Assembly: GCA_002452855.1 (NCBI GenBank)
Contig: DKFS01000026.1
Coordinates: 1,348-18,307, forward strand
Direction of reading: 5' to 3'
Length of the DNA: 16,960 bases
From: Sulfurospirillum sp. UBA6790
Lineage (GTDB): Bacteria; Campylobacterota; Campylobacteria; Campylobacterales; Sulfurospirillaceae
Shown here: in pieces, positions 1-7,800 of the stretch
How positions within the stretch are numbered: position 1 is the stretch's first letter
Layout: every line of letters begins with the position of its first letter
Position numbers and translations under genes: made by a program
Notes under the pieces: model-generated
The model's input: the letters and a program-made list of their open reading frames with translations, nothing else
The model's database searches: none
Told to the model about the DNA's origin: nothing

Positions 1-212
1 TTTTTATCAATAAAGAGTACACCAATGCGATGAAATCGGGTATTTATATTGTTTCAACACCTGCTGGATTGTTTATTAAACGTTTGCAGTTACAAGCCAA
101 TGGCATGGTAGCACTCGTCTCCGATAATGAAGCCTATTCACCTGAACTTATCAATGCAGATGATGTTCAAATTTTAGGAAAAGTGGTTGGTAAGTTGTCT
201 GCTAATATTTGA
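1..212 (+). CDS. S24/LexA-like repressor, C-terminal fragment (5' end outside window)
   Basis: This is an open frame entering from the left edge (first full codon at position 3) and ending with TGA at 210-212. About 69 residues are visible. Their pattern is that of the C-terminal half of S24-family self-cleaving or cleavage-like domains (LexA, CI-type repressors): a strand GIYIVSTPAG, then LFIKRLQ with the lysine in the place of the catalytic Lys, then VALVSDNEAYSPELI, then a closing VQILGKVVGKL strand. The family usually couples an N-terminal helix-turn-helix to this domain. Here the N-terminal DNA-binding part, the cleavage site and the catalytic Ser lie outside the window, so it cannot be said whether it is autocleaving. 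An ATG at position 30 is internal to the domain and is not a credible start. A phage-type or stress-response repressor is the likely role (inference). Confidence 0.72.
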   Translation, partial: FINKEYTNAMKSGIYIVSTPAGLFIKRLQLQANGMVALVSDNEAYSPELINADDVQILGKVVGKLSANI

Positions 213-214
213 GC

Positions 215-250
215 GTTCATCCAGTCAGAAAACGCTGTTTCTGGATGAAC
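215..250. terminator. Bidirectional hairpin between convergent genes
   Basis: A perfect 10-bp inverted repeat, GTTCATCCAG (215-224) and CTGGATGAAC (241-250), is separated by a 16-nt loop that could pair further. It begins three bases after the repressor stop codon and lies 8 nt beyond the stop of the convergent transporter gene. No strong T-run follows on either strand, so it is a reasonable but imperfect factor-independent terminator shared by the two genes. Confidence 0.6.
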
Positions 251-257
251 CAAGAGG

Positions 258-1163
258 TTATTTTTGTTTAGACCAATAGCCTGCAAGAATAGAACCAGAG
301 ATGTTATGCCATACACTAAAAATAGCGCCTGGTAATGCGCTAAGCGGCGTAAAGTATTTCATAGCCAGCGCTACGGCGAGGCCTGAATTTTGCATACCGA
401 CTTCTATCGCAACGGTTTTACAAATTTTCTTATCGTACCCTAACCATTTAGTTATAAAATAACCGCTGGCAAGTCCTGATGCGTTATGAAGCATAATCCC
501 AAAAATCGTCATTAATCCAACAGTTGCAATGTTTTTTTGATTGAGTGAGACAACAATGGCGATAATAAATACAATAGCTACCATTGAGAGCGTTGCAAGG
601 TACGGCTCATAGCGTTTAATCATTACATGTAAAAAGTAATTGACAACGACACCAGAGATAACAGGCGCAACCACCATTTGTAAAATGCCTAGTAACATAC
701 TTTGTGCTGGAACAGGAACACTTTGCCCGACATAAATCCACGTTAAAAAAGGTGTCGCAAAAACAGACAGAAGTGTAGAGGTCATCGTCATGGTAATGGA
801 AAGTGCAACATCTCCTTTGGCTAAATAGGTAATAACATTTGAGGCAGTTCCTCCTGAAACAGCGCCAACAAGTATCATACCGACCAGTAATTCTGTGGAA
901 AATCCAAACAGTTTTGAGAGTAGAAATGCCGCTAAAGGCATGATAAAAAATTGTAATGCAACCGTGATAGCAATAATTTTTGGTTGTTTAAGCACGCGTG
1001 CGAAATCTTCTAAACGCAATGTGACACCCATAAAAAACATAATGGCAATGAGGAGTGGCGCAATTTGTGCTTTATACGGTGTGAAAACTTGAGGCATCAT
1101 ATACGCAGTTATTGAAAAAAGAAGTGCCCATAATGGAAAAAGGGAGTTAATACGACCAATCAT
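258..1163 (-). CDS. Bile acid:sodium symporter (BASS) family transporter
   Basis: A 301-residue, very hydrophobic inner-membrane protein with about nine to ten predicted transmembrane helices and almost no soluble extension, the usual size for bacterial BASS-family carriers. Family marks are the glycine-rich stretch GAVSGGTASNVITYLAKGD near residues 100-118 and EVGMQNSGLA near residues 254-263. These correspond to the two unwound cross-over helices that form the Na+ and substrate sites in structurally known members. The family imports organic anions with sodium, and bacterial members differ widely in substrate (bile acids, pantoate, keto-acids), so the substrate cannot be named. The start ATG (1163) is preceded by AAAGGA at good spacing. 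A TATAAT -10 sits at 1193-1198, so the gene appears to have its own promoter downstream of the cyclophilin terminator. It carries one copy of the TTACATGTAA palindrome (623-632), read as LHV-Met. Confidence 0.85.
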   Translation of the reverse strand: MIGRINSLFPLWALLFSITAYMMPQVFTPYKAQIAPLLIAIMFFMGVTLRLEDFARVLKQPKIIAITVALQFFIMPLAAFLLSKLFGFSTELLVGMILVGAVSGGTASNVITYLAKGDVALSITMTMTSTLLSVFATPFLTWIYVGQSVPVPAQSMLLGILQMVVAPVISGVVVNYFLHVMIKRYEPYLATLSMVAIVFIIAIVVSLNQKNIATVGLMTIFGIMLHNASGLASGYFITKWLGYDKKICKTVAIEVGMQNSGLAVALAMKYFTPLSALPGAIFSVWHNISGSILAGYWSKQK

Positions 1164-1192
1164 AACGTTCCTTTGATAAAAAATAATGAGAG

Positions 1193-1198
1193 ATTATA
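1193..1198 (-). promoter_or_regulatory. -10 element of the BASS transporter gene
   Basis: On the minus strand the sequence reads TTGTTATAATC, with TATAAT 30 nt upstream of the start codon. The cyclophilin gene has the same 11-base string upstream of it. There is no recognisable -35, which is common in Campylobacterota sigma-70 promoters. Confidence 0.5.
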
Positions 1199-1221
1199 AC
1201 AAAGCAAAGATTGATTTATGC

Positions 1222-1276
1222 AAAAAAAAGGGGAAAAAGAAGATTACATGTAAAGTAAAAATACTTTACATGTAAT
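1222..1276 (-). terminator. Intrinsic terminator of ppiB made of two TTACATGTAA copies
   Basis: A perfect 15-bp stem (1243-1257 and 1262-1276) with a 4-nt loop starts 7 nt beyond the cyclophilin stop. On the minus strand it is followed by a C/T-rich tract ending in eight T (complement of 1222-1229). Each stem arm contains the 10-base palindrome TTACATGTAA found throughout the window, so the terminator is built from an inverted pair of that motif. Confidence 0.85.
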
Positions 1277-1282
1277 GAGGTA

Positions 1283-1777
1283 TTAGAGTTTATCTTTAAT
1301 TTCAATGGTAAGGATTTTATCGTTTTGATTAATGCTATCAAGCACTTTAAAGCTTTCTTTATCATCTTTAGCAATCGCGCCAAAAACAGTATGCATTCCA
1401 TCTAGGTGTGGACAATCAACAAAACAGATAAAGAATTGGCTACCACCGGTATTTGGTCCTGCATGTGCCATAGAGAGTGAACCACGTTTGTGTTTGCTTT
1501 TTTGACCTTTACATTCACAAGCAATAGACCAACCAGGACCACCCGTTCCTCTTCCATCTGGGCAACCGCCTTGTGCCATAAAGTTTTTGATAACGCGGTG
1601 AAAAATGAGACCATCATAAAATTTGTCATTGGCTAACGTTGCGAAATTTGCAACAGCAATAGGAGTCTCTTCAGGGTTGAGCTTAATGATTATGTCACCT
1701 TTTTCTGTCTTAACGATGGCATATTGAAAAGCAGCTAATTGCTCTTTTGTGTAGTCATACGTTTTAAGTCCCTTCAT
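1283..1777 (-). CDS. ppiB: Cyclophilin-type peptidyl-prolyl cis-trans isomerase
   Basis: A 164-residue single-domain cyclophilin without a signal peptide, so probably the cytoplasmic enzyme that isomerises Xaa-Pro bonds during folding. Active-site residues are visible in order: Arg61 and Phe66 with Gln69 in [12 protein letters not shown], the [15 protein letters not shown] segment around residues 103-117 with Phe116, and His129 in [10 protein letters not shown]. The position of the cyclosporin-contacting Trp of human CypA is His, which is normal in bacterial cyclophilins. The length fits the bacterial PpiB class with a short insertion around [13 protein letters not shown]. The ATG at 1777 is preceded by AAAGG and by a TATAAT -10 at 1813-1818. 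A strong intrinsic terminator follows, so it is likely a monocistronic housekeeping gene. Confidence 0.93.
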   Translation of the reverse strand: MKGLKTYDYTKEQLAAFQYAIVKTEKGDIIIKLNPEETPIAVANFATLANDKFYDGLIFHRVIKNFMAQGGCPDGRGTGGPGWSIACECKGQKSKHKRGSLSMAHAGPNTGGSQFFICFVDCPHLDGMHTVFGAIAKDDKESFKVLDSINQNDKILTIEIKDKL

Positions 1778-1812
1778 TGTAAAGCCTTTTATGTTTAATT
1801 TAAATAGTTTTG

Positions 1813-1818
1813 ATTATA
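1813..1818 (-). promoter_or_regulatory. -10 element of ppiB
   Basis: The minus strand reads TTGTTATAATC, identical over 11 bases to the motif upstream of the BASS gene. It lies between the end of the propeller-protein gene and the ppiB start, 35 nt from the start codon. No convincing -35 was found. Confidence 0.5.
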
Positions 1819-1841
1819 ACAAGCCGTTCCTATGAGATGGA

Positions 1842-3995
1842 TTAACTCTTATTAATAACCGCTTCATTTTGCTTACTTAAGAGTGTTTTCACATACTTAG
1901 GATTTTCAGTTGGCGGCTTGGAAACGATAATATGTTGTAACGCTTCAAGTTTTTGATACGTTTTTGCAAATTCAACTAAAAGTTTGTCTTTTGCAAAATA
2001 GTGAAAGTAATTGACAAAAGATTTTTCCCAATCAATAGCTTGATTTTGGCTTAAAACAGCATCTTTGAATTGTTCGATATACAATTTACGCATGATATTA
2101 GCGACATTTTGCTTGCATGTTGCAATCTCCATATAGGGTGCTACATTTGCAAAAACTTTTGCATACTCTTTTTTATTGAGCAATATAAGTTGTTCTTCTT
2201 GAAACTGTTTTTTCATCTCTTCGAGTGTTTGGATAAGTTCATAATTACTTTGAAGTTGAAACTGGTCTTGTGTTTTTACGGCTTCCATCAGCATATGATG
2301 CGTTATTTGATATTCCAAAATCATCAAAGCTTTTGAGACTTCTCGTAAACGATTGGCTTGATTTTGGTAAGGTCGGAACTGATGTAAAATATCGGCAAGA
2401 ATCAGCGCTTGTTGATAGTTTTTCTCTTCTATATATTTGAGTGTTTCATGTTGTACGCGTTCTGCAACTTGCAATACTTTTTGATACAGAGGTGTCAATT
2501 CTAAGAACGCATTTTGTCCAACCAATTTGAAATAAAACGCAAAATTTTTCTCTTTCACCGAAGTCTCGGCTAATGTAAAAATGCCTGAGCGTTTGAGCAT
2601 ATTCTCAATAATAGGCTTTTTCACCTCAACGTCTAAAAAGAGGCGTAGTGTGTCTTTGGCTTGCTCTTTGTTATGTTGAGGGTCTCTAGAGAGCAAAATT
2701 TGTGCTTTTTGAAGGTTTTTATTCCATAAGGATTCCATGTGCGTATAAAGAGAGCTTTGTTTTAGCTCTGGTTTTGACGTCACAAGGTCGTACGCTGCGG
2801 CAAAGCTTAAGCTCCTGATATAGCGATGCAATGCCATTAAATCGGGTTGCAGCATCTCAATTTCATTAAATTCAAGTTTGCACTTAGGATGAAACAGATA
2901 AGGATCAGCCAAAGCCTGTGCTTGTGCAATTTCTCCTCGAGAAAGAAGATTCATAATAGTTTCTTTCTCTTCTAACCAGCATTCGTAAATTTTTTTCGTT
3001 TCGCGATGTGACATTAAGAAAATATTTTTTTGAAATAAGAGTGCGGCTTCTTTGATTTGTCGTAATTTAATATAGTTGATAAACTCTTCTTCAAACTCTC
3101 TGTGATTGTAAAAAAGAACTTCTCCCGTTTTAAAGCCAATCATAAAATAGCGTTTACCGCGTGCCAGCGTCGTAATTCCTTGATAGGGGAGTTTAACTTG
3201 ATACAAAATATCCATCGTCTCAATATGAACAGCAAACAGCATCGACTCGCGTGTGCCGATATATAAAAACTTTTTACTGTGTGAGATTGAAAGTACCGAA
3301 GGCCATAGACTGTGGTCCAAAGAGACTTCTTTGATAATTTTTTGGCGATAAAGGTCGATTTTAACCAGCTTTCCATTGCGCAAAATGGCTAGGAGATATT
3401 GGCTATCCAAAATTGCCATCATCTCAATGACGGTTTCCAGTTTTTGCTCAAAAAGAATGCTGAAGCTATTGGTTTTATAGACGACAAGGTCTTTTGAAAA
3501 AGAGGCACGTGCGGCAAGGTGAAACTCTTCACTAATCGCCACAGCGCTGATTGTATCACTGGTTACGGGTAACTCAGCTTGCAAAGTTCCATCTTGTGTG
3601 CTAACAATATAGCTTCTTCCACGTTCATTTCCCGTGATTAAAAGCGCATCATGTTCACTGAGTTCTGCTTTGGTGACAACTTCATTATCGTTATAATGCA
3701 GTGTGTGGATAGGTAAAATTTTAGAACGAATGTCGATAATATGTTCAGCCCCTTTTTGTGAAAAAGAGACATAAGCAAGCGATTTACCTATGGCAAAAGG
3801 TCGTTTATAATAATCAAATAACATATGATCATAAAGGTGAGAGAGTGAGGTGCTTTTCGTAATTTTAAGCTCAGCAAGATTAATAATATGGAGATGGCAC
3901 TCGTTATCAATGATATGAAGGGAAGAATCATCTTCTGCTAAACTCATACGAGAAATAGCAGTGTGAAAAGCTATCTCTCTTGAACTTGGCAACAT
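1842..3995 (-). CDS. Beta-propeller plus alpha-helical repeat protein, function unknown
   Basis: A 717-residue soluble protein with no signal peptide or membrane helix. Roughly residues 1-310 alternate short beta-like segments with polar turns in the style of a WD40/quinoprotein beta-propeller (for example LLITGNERGRSYIVSTQDG, YLLAILRNGKLVKIDLY, KFLYIGTRESMLFAVHIE and YFMIGFKTGEVLFYNHRE). Residues from about 310 to 700 are almost entirely amphipathic helices with TPR-like spacing (AQALADPYLFHP, QQALILADILHQF). No enzyme motif is recognisable. The start ATG overlaps the end of the upstream receiver-PAS gene by 25 bp and has AGAGGA at suitable spacing inside that gene, so the two are translationally coupled and probably act together. 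A scaffold or partner-binding role in signalling is an inference from architecture only. It contains no TTACATGTAA copy. Confidence 0.8.
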   Translation of the reverse strand: MLPSSREIAFHTAISRMSLAEDDSSLHIIDNECHLHIINLAELKITKSTSLSHLYDHMLFDYYKRPFAIGKSLAYVSFSQKGAEHIIDIRSKILPIHTLHYNDNEVVTKAELSEHDALLITGNERGRSYIVSTQDGTLQAELPVTSDTISAVAISEEFHLAARASFSKDLVVYKTNSFSILFEQKLETVIEMMAILDSQYLLAILRNGKLVKIDLYRQKIIKEVSLDHSLWPSVLSISHSKKFLYIGTRESMLFAVHIETMDILYQVKLPYQGITTLARGKRYFMIGFKTGEVLFYNHREFEEEFINYIKLRQIKEAALLFQKNIFLMSHRETKKIYECWLEEKETIMNLLSRGEIAQAQALADPYLFHPKCKLEFNEIEMLQPDLMALHRYIRSLSFAAAYDLVTSKPELKQSSLYTHMESLWNKNLQKAQILLSRDPQHNKEQAKDTLRLFLDVEVKKPIIENMLKRSGIFTLAETSVKEKNFAFYFKLVGQNAFLELTPLYQKVLQVAERVQHETLKYIEEKNYQQALILADILHQFRPYQNQANRLREVSKALMILEYQITHHMLMEAVKTQDQFQLQSNYELIQTLEEMKKQFQEEQLILLNKKEYAKVFANVAPYMEIATCKQNVANIMRKLYIEQFKDAVLSQNQAIDWEKSFVNYFHYFAKDKLLVEFAKTYQKLEALQHIIVSKPPTENPKYVKTLLSKQNEAVINKS

Positions 3996-5260
3996 AATTC
4001 AAAATCCTCTTGCTTAATAATACAAATCAAGTACGTCTTATCTGAATAAAGGCTAATTTTTACCAATACTTCTTGCATATGACTAATGGACTGAATAGAG
4101 CCTTTAAACGTTATATCTCCTTCATAAGGCCAATTGCTTTTGATGGATTCGATACTGGCAAAATAATCCATTTCTTCAAAATAGATCAACTCTTTTAAAT
4201 GAAGGGATTTACTCGTGAGTTTCGTCAATGTCGCCTCATTGGCATGGTTACTAACAATCTCTTCAAAAAGTTTATTGTGACTTTTAAATACAAGATCATC
4301 TTGAATCAGTGCCGCTGCAAAAGGAATATGCTTTAAGAGTTCATTTTCTTTAAGACTCATTGCCAAAGCGAGATTCTCTTGTGCACGTTCTTCATTGTGT
4401 TTATGAAGCTCCGTTAAATCTTGAATAATGCCAATAAATTCAATAATTTCACCTTTACTATCCAAAATAGGCACAATGGTTGTAAAGTGATACAAAGGTT
4501 TTAAATCGCGTGTTTGGTTGATGAGAAGGCCTTGCCACGTTTTTTTCTCTAAAATTGTTTTCCAAATTTCAGCATAAATTTTTTTGTCAGTGAGTGGATG
4601 ACTGATGAGCTTGTGCGTCTTGCCCAATACTTCTTCTCTCGTGTAACCGGTAGCTTTACAGAAGTTTTCATTAACATCGGTAATCACACCAAATTTATCT
4701 GTCATGGAAACAATCGTTGCTTTATCAAGTGCTTCTTTATACGATTTTAAAATAGAGCTTTTAAGATCAAGCGACCTTGATTGCATATTGGCAAGTTTTT
4801 TTAGCTTTGTGTTAGCTTCTTGTAAATCTTGTTCATATCTCCGTAACTCCTTTTTATGGTGTATGTGCTCAACGATTTTGTGTAAAACTTTAAAAATTTG
4901 TTCACTTTGCAAAGGTTTTGTAATGAAATTATCCACACCTAAATTAATCAGTTTGACGAGATACTCAATTTCATTGTGTGCTGAAGTCACAAGTACGGGC
5001 TGTTCTGGGTAGAGTTCTTTGATTTTTTCAATCATTTCGATGCCATCCATGACGGGCATTCTGATATCTGTAATGACAAGATTGTAATGATTTTTCGCGA
5101 GTTTTTGTAGTCCTTCTTCCCCATTACTGGCAAGTTCAACTTGGTCGAAAATATCACTTAAAAACAGGCTTACTTCTTCACGAAGCGATATATCGTCTTC
5201 GACATAAAGAACATTTAAATCTTTACTCCAAGCGATAAGTTGATCGATAGCATTTTCCAT
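3971..5260 (-). CDS. Receiver-PAS response regulator without a catalytic output domain
   Basis: 429 residues. Residues 12-130 are a CheY-like receiver with the acidic pair Glu21-Asp22-Asp23, phospho-acceptor Asp65 in LVITDIRMP, Thr/Ser at 92-93 (VTSAH) and Lys115 (ITKP). A charged helical linker (130-175) follows, then a PAS domain at about 176-285 (DKFGVITDVNENFCKATGY, ending IGIIQDLTEL). The remaining 140 residues include a weaker second PAS-like start (LLKHIPFAAALIQDD). There is no HATPase, GGDEF, EAL or HTH segment, so the output must be protein-protein contact or the poorly conserved C-terminal domain. It is the first gene of a two-gene unit with the propeller protein, its stop lying inside that gene. 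It is divergent from the OmpR-type regulator, whose promoter region it shares. The receiver is closely similar to the two other receivers in the window. Confidence 0.87.
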   Translation of the reverse strand: MENAIDQLIAWSKDLNVLYVEDDISLREEVSLFLSDIFDQVELASNGEEGLQKLAKNHYNLVITDIRMPVMDGIEMIEKIKELYPEQPVLVTSAHNEIEYLVKLINLGVDNFITKPLQSEQIFKVLHKIVEHIHHKKELRRYEQDLQEANTKLKKLANMQSRSLDLKSSILKSYKEALDKATIVSMTDKFGVITDVNENFCKATGYTREEVLGKTHKLISHPLTDKKIYAEIWKTILEKKTWQGLLINQTRDLKPLYHFTTIVPILDSKGEIIEFIGIIQDLTELHKHNEERAQENLALAMSLKENELLKHIPFAAALIQDDLVFKSHNKLFEEIVSNHANEATLTKLTSKSLHLKELIYFEEMDYFASIESIKSNWPYEGDITFKGSIQSISHMQEVLVKISLYSDKTYLICIIKQEDFELCCQVQER

Positions 5261-5292
5261 AACTTAACTCCAGCTAAGGATTTAGTAAATGT

Positions 5293-5339
5293 ATTATATA
5301 CTCCACGCGTTGTATTTGTGTTGTATTTTTTGATATACT
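5293..5339. promoter_or_regulatory. Divergent promoter with direct-repeat regulator box
   Basis: A 130-bp intergenic region separates the receiver-PAS gene (-) and the OmpR regulator (+). On the plus strand TTGTAT (5310-5315), an 18-bp spacer and TATACT (5334-5339) form a plausible promoter for the OmpR gene. On the minus strand TATAAT (complement of 5293-5298) is a -10 for the receiver-PAS gene. Between the two -10 elements lies a perfect direct repeat GTTGTATTT at 5309-5317 and 5320-5328, repeat-start spacing 11 bp, the layout OmpR/PhoB-family dimers usually bind. A related element occurs upstream of the FIST operon. Autoregulation is inferred. Confidence 0.5.
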
Positions 5340-5390
5340 AACCTAATTCTAGCGAAATTACCTGATAAATCTACGAATTGAGGAAACAAA

Positions 5391-6083
5391 GTGCGTCAAT
5401 CGTTATCTTTACTATTGGTAGAAGATGATACCGCTTTAAACGAAGAATTAACTATTTTTTTAACAGATTTTTTTGACACAATTGATTCGTGTACCTGTGC
5501 AGAAGACGCTTATGCCAAATACTTGGAAAATACCTATGACCTTGTTATCAGCGATATTCAACTTCCTAATCAAAACGGCTTGAACCTTATCGAAAAAATT
5601 AAGAAGAAAAAACCCTCTCAAATGGTCATTGTAATTTCTGCGTATAAAGAGACGGATTATTTTCTCAAAAGCATTGATTTAGGAATTTTTAGTTTTTTAA
5701 CCAAACCTTTTGATTCGCAATTGCTTATTAATACGATGATTAAGGCAACGACATTGTTACAACAAGGACAGCTAAAAAGTGAAATAACGCAGGTTGTTTT
5801 ACACGATGGCGTGGTTTTTGATATGAAAATGAAAACGTTACATGTAAAAGGTCTTGAAGAAGAATTGACCACGAAGGAAGAGTCGTTATTGTACATCCTT
5901 GTTAAAAATGCCAATGCGTTTGTTCGCAATGAACAGCTCGCCCAAGAGATTTGGCAGAATGATGAAGTCAATAGCTCGACCCTGCGCGCTTTGGTTAAAC
6001 GGGTTCGTGATAAGCTAGGCTATGAAGATTCTATTATTAATCTCAAAAATCGTGGCTATAAACTCATTACGAAGAGTGATTAA
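5391..6083 (+). CDS. OmpR/PhoB-family response regulator
   Basis: 230 residues, the standard size of an OmpR-type transcription factor. The receiver (about 1-120) has Glu11-Asp12-Asp13, phospho-acceptor Asp55 (LVISDIQLP), Ser83 (VISAY) and Lys105 (LTKPF). A winged-helix DNA-binding domain occupies about 140-228: TTKEESLLYILVKNAN, the recognition helix around STLRALVKRVRDKL and the wing INLKNRGYKLI. The start is a GTG at 5391 preceded by GAGGA at proper spacing; no in-frame ATG would keep the receiver intact. There is no kinase beside it on the same strand, so a kinase of the facing FIST operon is the nearest candidate partner (inference). Its 3' end overlaps the convergent GGDEF-EAL gene by 17 bp. 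One TTACATGTAA copy (5838-5847) encodes LHVK in the interdomain linker. Confidence 0.92.
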   Translation: MRQSLSLLLVEDDTALNEELTIFLTDFFDTIDSCTCAEDAYAKYLENTYDLVISDIQLPNQNGLNLIEKIKKKKPSQMVIVISAYKETDYFLKSIDLGIFSFLTKPFDSQLLINTMIKATTLLQQGQLKSEITQVVLHDGVVFDMKMKTLHVKGLEEELTTKEESLLYILVKNANAFVRNEQLAQEIWQNDEVNSSTLRALVKRVRDKLGYEDSIINLKNRGYKLITKSD

Positions 6084-7800
6084 AAAGATGTGGCACATCG
6101 AAATAAAATCCTTGCGAAAAATCGACACCTAAGCGTTTAACGGTCTCATATTCATCTTGTGTTGCGACATACTCGGCAATGACTTGAATATGCATTTTTT
6201 TAGCCATACTGGTAATCGTCTCTACAATATGTTGGTTGCGTAAATTGGTATCAATTCCGCTAATAAACTGACCATCAATTTTAAGAAAACTCACGCCAAC
6301 ACTCTCTAAGCGATTGAGATTTGATCGATCACTTCCAAAATCATCCAATGCCAAACGATACCCCATTGATTTTAAGATATTGAGGTTTTGAAGTGGCACG
6401 TGGTTAAGGTCGCTTAAAATAATATCTTCTAAAATTTCAAAAGTAACGAATGTAGGGTCAATCTCATAGAATTTCTGTTTCGCCATTAAAAATTCGATAA
6501 AACTGCTGTTTAAAAGGTCTTCATTGGTGATATTTAAAGAAAATTCAACCTTCTGATGTGAAAAGATTTTGAACGATTTATTAATCATACTGCGTGTTAG
6601 ATTGCTCATCAATCCGCTGCGTCTAGCCGCTTCTAAAAAATGCGATGGAGAAATAACTTCACCATCATCTTCAATGCGTGCGAGGCATTCGTATTTTGCA
6701 ATTTCTCCTGTTTTATTATCGACAATAGGTTGGAAATAGGGTACTACACGGTCTTCTTCAAGCGCTAAACGGAATTTTTGTATCCAATTGGTTTCACTTT
6801 CAAAACGTTTAAGAAAAAGGTCTGCTGCATTGTAAATATTGTATTGATTGGGTAATCCTCTCATTCTAGCTTCTCTTAAAGCAATACGTGCGTTTGGAAG
6901 GAGGGATGATGGGTCTTTACTGGTAGCAATACCACAGGAAAGCGTGACATACAGAGGTTTATGTTGAAATTCACCCACGGGTGTTTCACGGAAAAAGGCT
7001 TGTATTTGTACCGCAAACATCTCAGGATGGATAATTTTTGGATCAAAAATGATGACAAATTCATCGGAGTTATAACGGTATAAGTGTACATCTTCTGCAA
7101 TATTGTATTGTAAATATTCTCCGACGGTTTTAAGAATATCATCGGCAAGGTCGATACCATAAGTTTGATTGATAAAACTAAAATCGTCAATGTTATAAAG
7201 CATAATTGTGAGTTCATGGTTGATGGGGCACTTATCTAAAAACGCATACAGCATCGTTGCATTTTGAAGTTTTGTGACTTTGTCAATCGTGAGAAAATCA
7301 TGGACAAGTTGTGAACTATGCGCTAGTTGAGCATTTTTTTCTTCAATCATTTGTTGAAGTTGTGCTTTATTATTGGCACTCTCTTTGCGTTCGGTTGCAA
7401 GCGTTGAGACTTTGTAAAGTGTTTCAAGAAGCTGGTCAAAATCGATAGGTTTTAAGATATAGCCATTGACATTGTTGCGAATACTTTCTAAAAAATATTC
7501 GGTTTCATTGTGCGCTGATATGACGATAATGAGCTGATTGGGGTTGATCAGTTGGACACTTTTAATGAGCTCCATTCCATTCATATGCGGCATATTTAAA
7601 TCAGTAATGATGATGTCGTATTCAAACGGAGTTTGTTTGTACAATGAAAGCGCTTCAATGCCATCGCTTGCTTCATCAATTTTTTCAAAAAGATCACTCA
7701 GTAAAGAAACCGTATTTTCTCGTAAAACAATGTCATCTTCTGCATATAATATATGAAGATTAGATGTGAGCGCTAAAAGTTCATTCAGACTGATTTGCAC
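6067..7800 (-). CDS. Receiver-GGDEF-EAL protein, probable c-di-GMP phosphodiesterase
   Basis: 577 residues from a GTG start at 7800, preceded by GGAGAG. The open frame runs upstream to 7995, but that part only shadows the kinase gene. Receiver 1-130: EDD at 21-23, phospho-acceptor Asp67 (IITDLNMP), Lys117 (LKP). Coiled linker 135-170. GGDEF domain about 172-330 with the signature changed to NSDEF (244-248) and no RxxD inhibitory site just before it, so cyclase activity is doubtful. EAL domain about 340-570 with ECLAR at 371-375, Asn423 (LNIT), Glu458 in FEILE, Asp486-Asp487 (LDDFG), Lys507 and Asp509 (KID) and Glu543 (IAE), i.e. most known metal and substrate ligands. Last gene of the FIST operon; its start overlaps the kinase gene by 20 bp. 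Likely the c-di-GMP-degrading output of the kinases; activity is inferred. Confidence 0.88.
   Translation of the reverse strand: MQISLNELLALTSNLHILYAEDDIVLRENTVSLLSDLFEKIDEASDGIEALSLYKQTPFEYDIIITDLNMPHMNGMELIKSVQLINPNQLIIVISAHNETEYFLESIRNNVNGYILKPIDFDQLLETLYKVSTLATERKESANNKAQLQQMIEEKNAQLAHSSQLVHDFLTIDKVTKLQNATMLYAFLDKCPINHELTIMLYNIDDFSFINQTYGIDLADDILKTVGEYLQYNIAEDVHLYRYNSDEFVIIFDPKIIHPEMFAVQIQAFFRETPVGEFQHKPLYVTLSCGIATSKDPSSLLPNARIALREARMRGLPNQYNIYNAADLFLKRFESETNWIQKFRLALEEDRVVPYFQPIVDNKTGEIAKYECLARIEDDGEVISPSHFLEAARRSGLMSNLTRSMINKSFKIFSHQKVEFSLNITNEDLLNSSFIEFLMAKQKFYEIDPTFVTFEILEDIILSDLNHVPLQNLNILKSMGYRLALDDFGSDRSNLNRLESVGVSFLKIDGQFISGIDTNLRNQHIVETITSMAKKMHIQVIAEYVATQDEYETVKRLGVDFSQGFYFDVPHLFNHSS

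Noticed and set aside
1402..1629. Open frame inside ppiB on the same strand, and similar frames opposite the kinase and receiver genes
   Set aside because: They are alternate-frame shadows of well-supported genes, with no ribosome sites or recognisable domains.
6067..6083. Frameshift or pseudogene at the convergent overlap of the OmpR and GGDEF-EAL genes
   Set aside because: Both proteins have complete C-termini (winged-helix wing and EAL tail), so the 17-bp overlap is just close packing.
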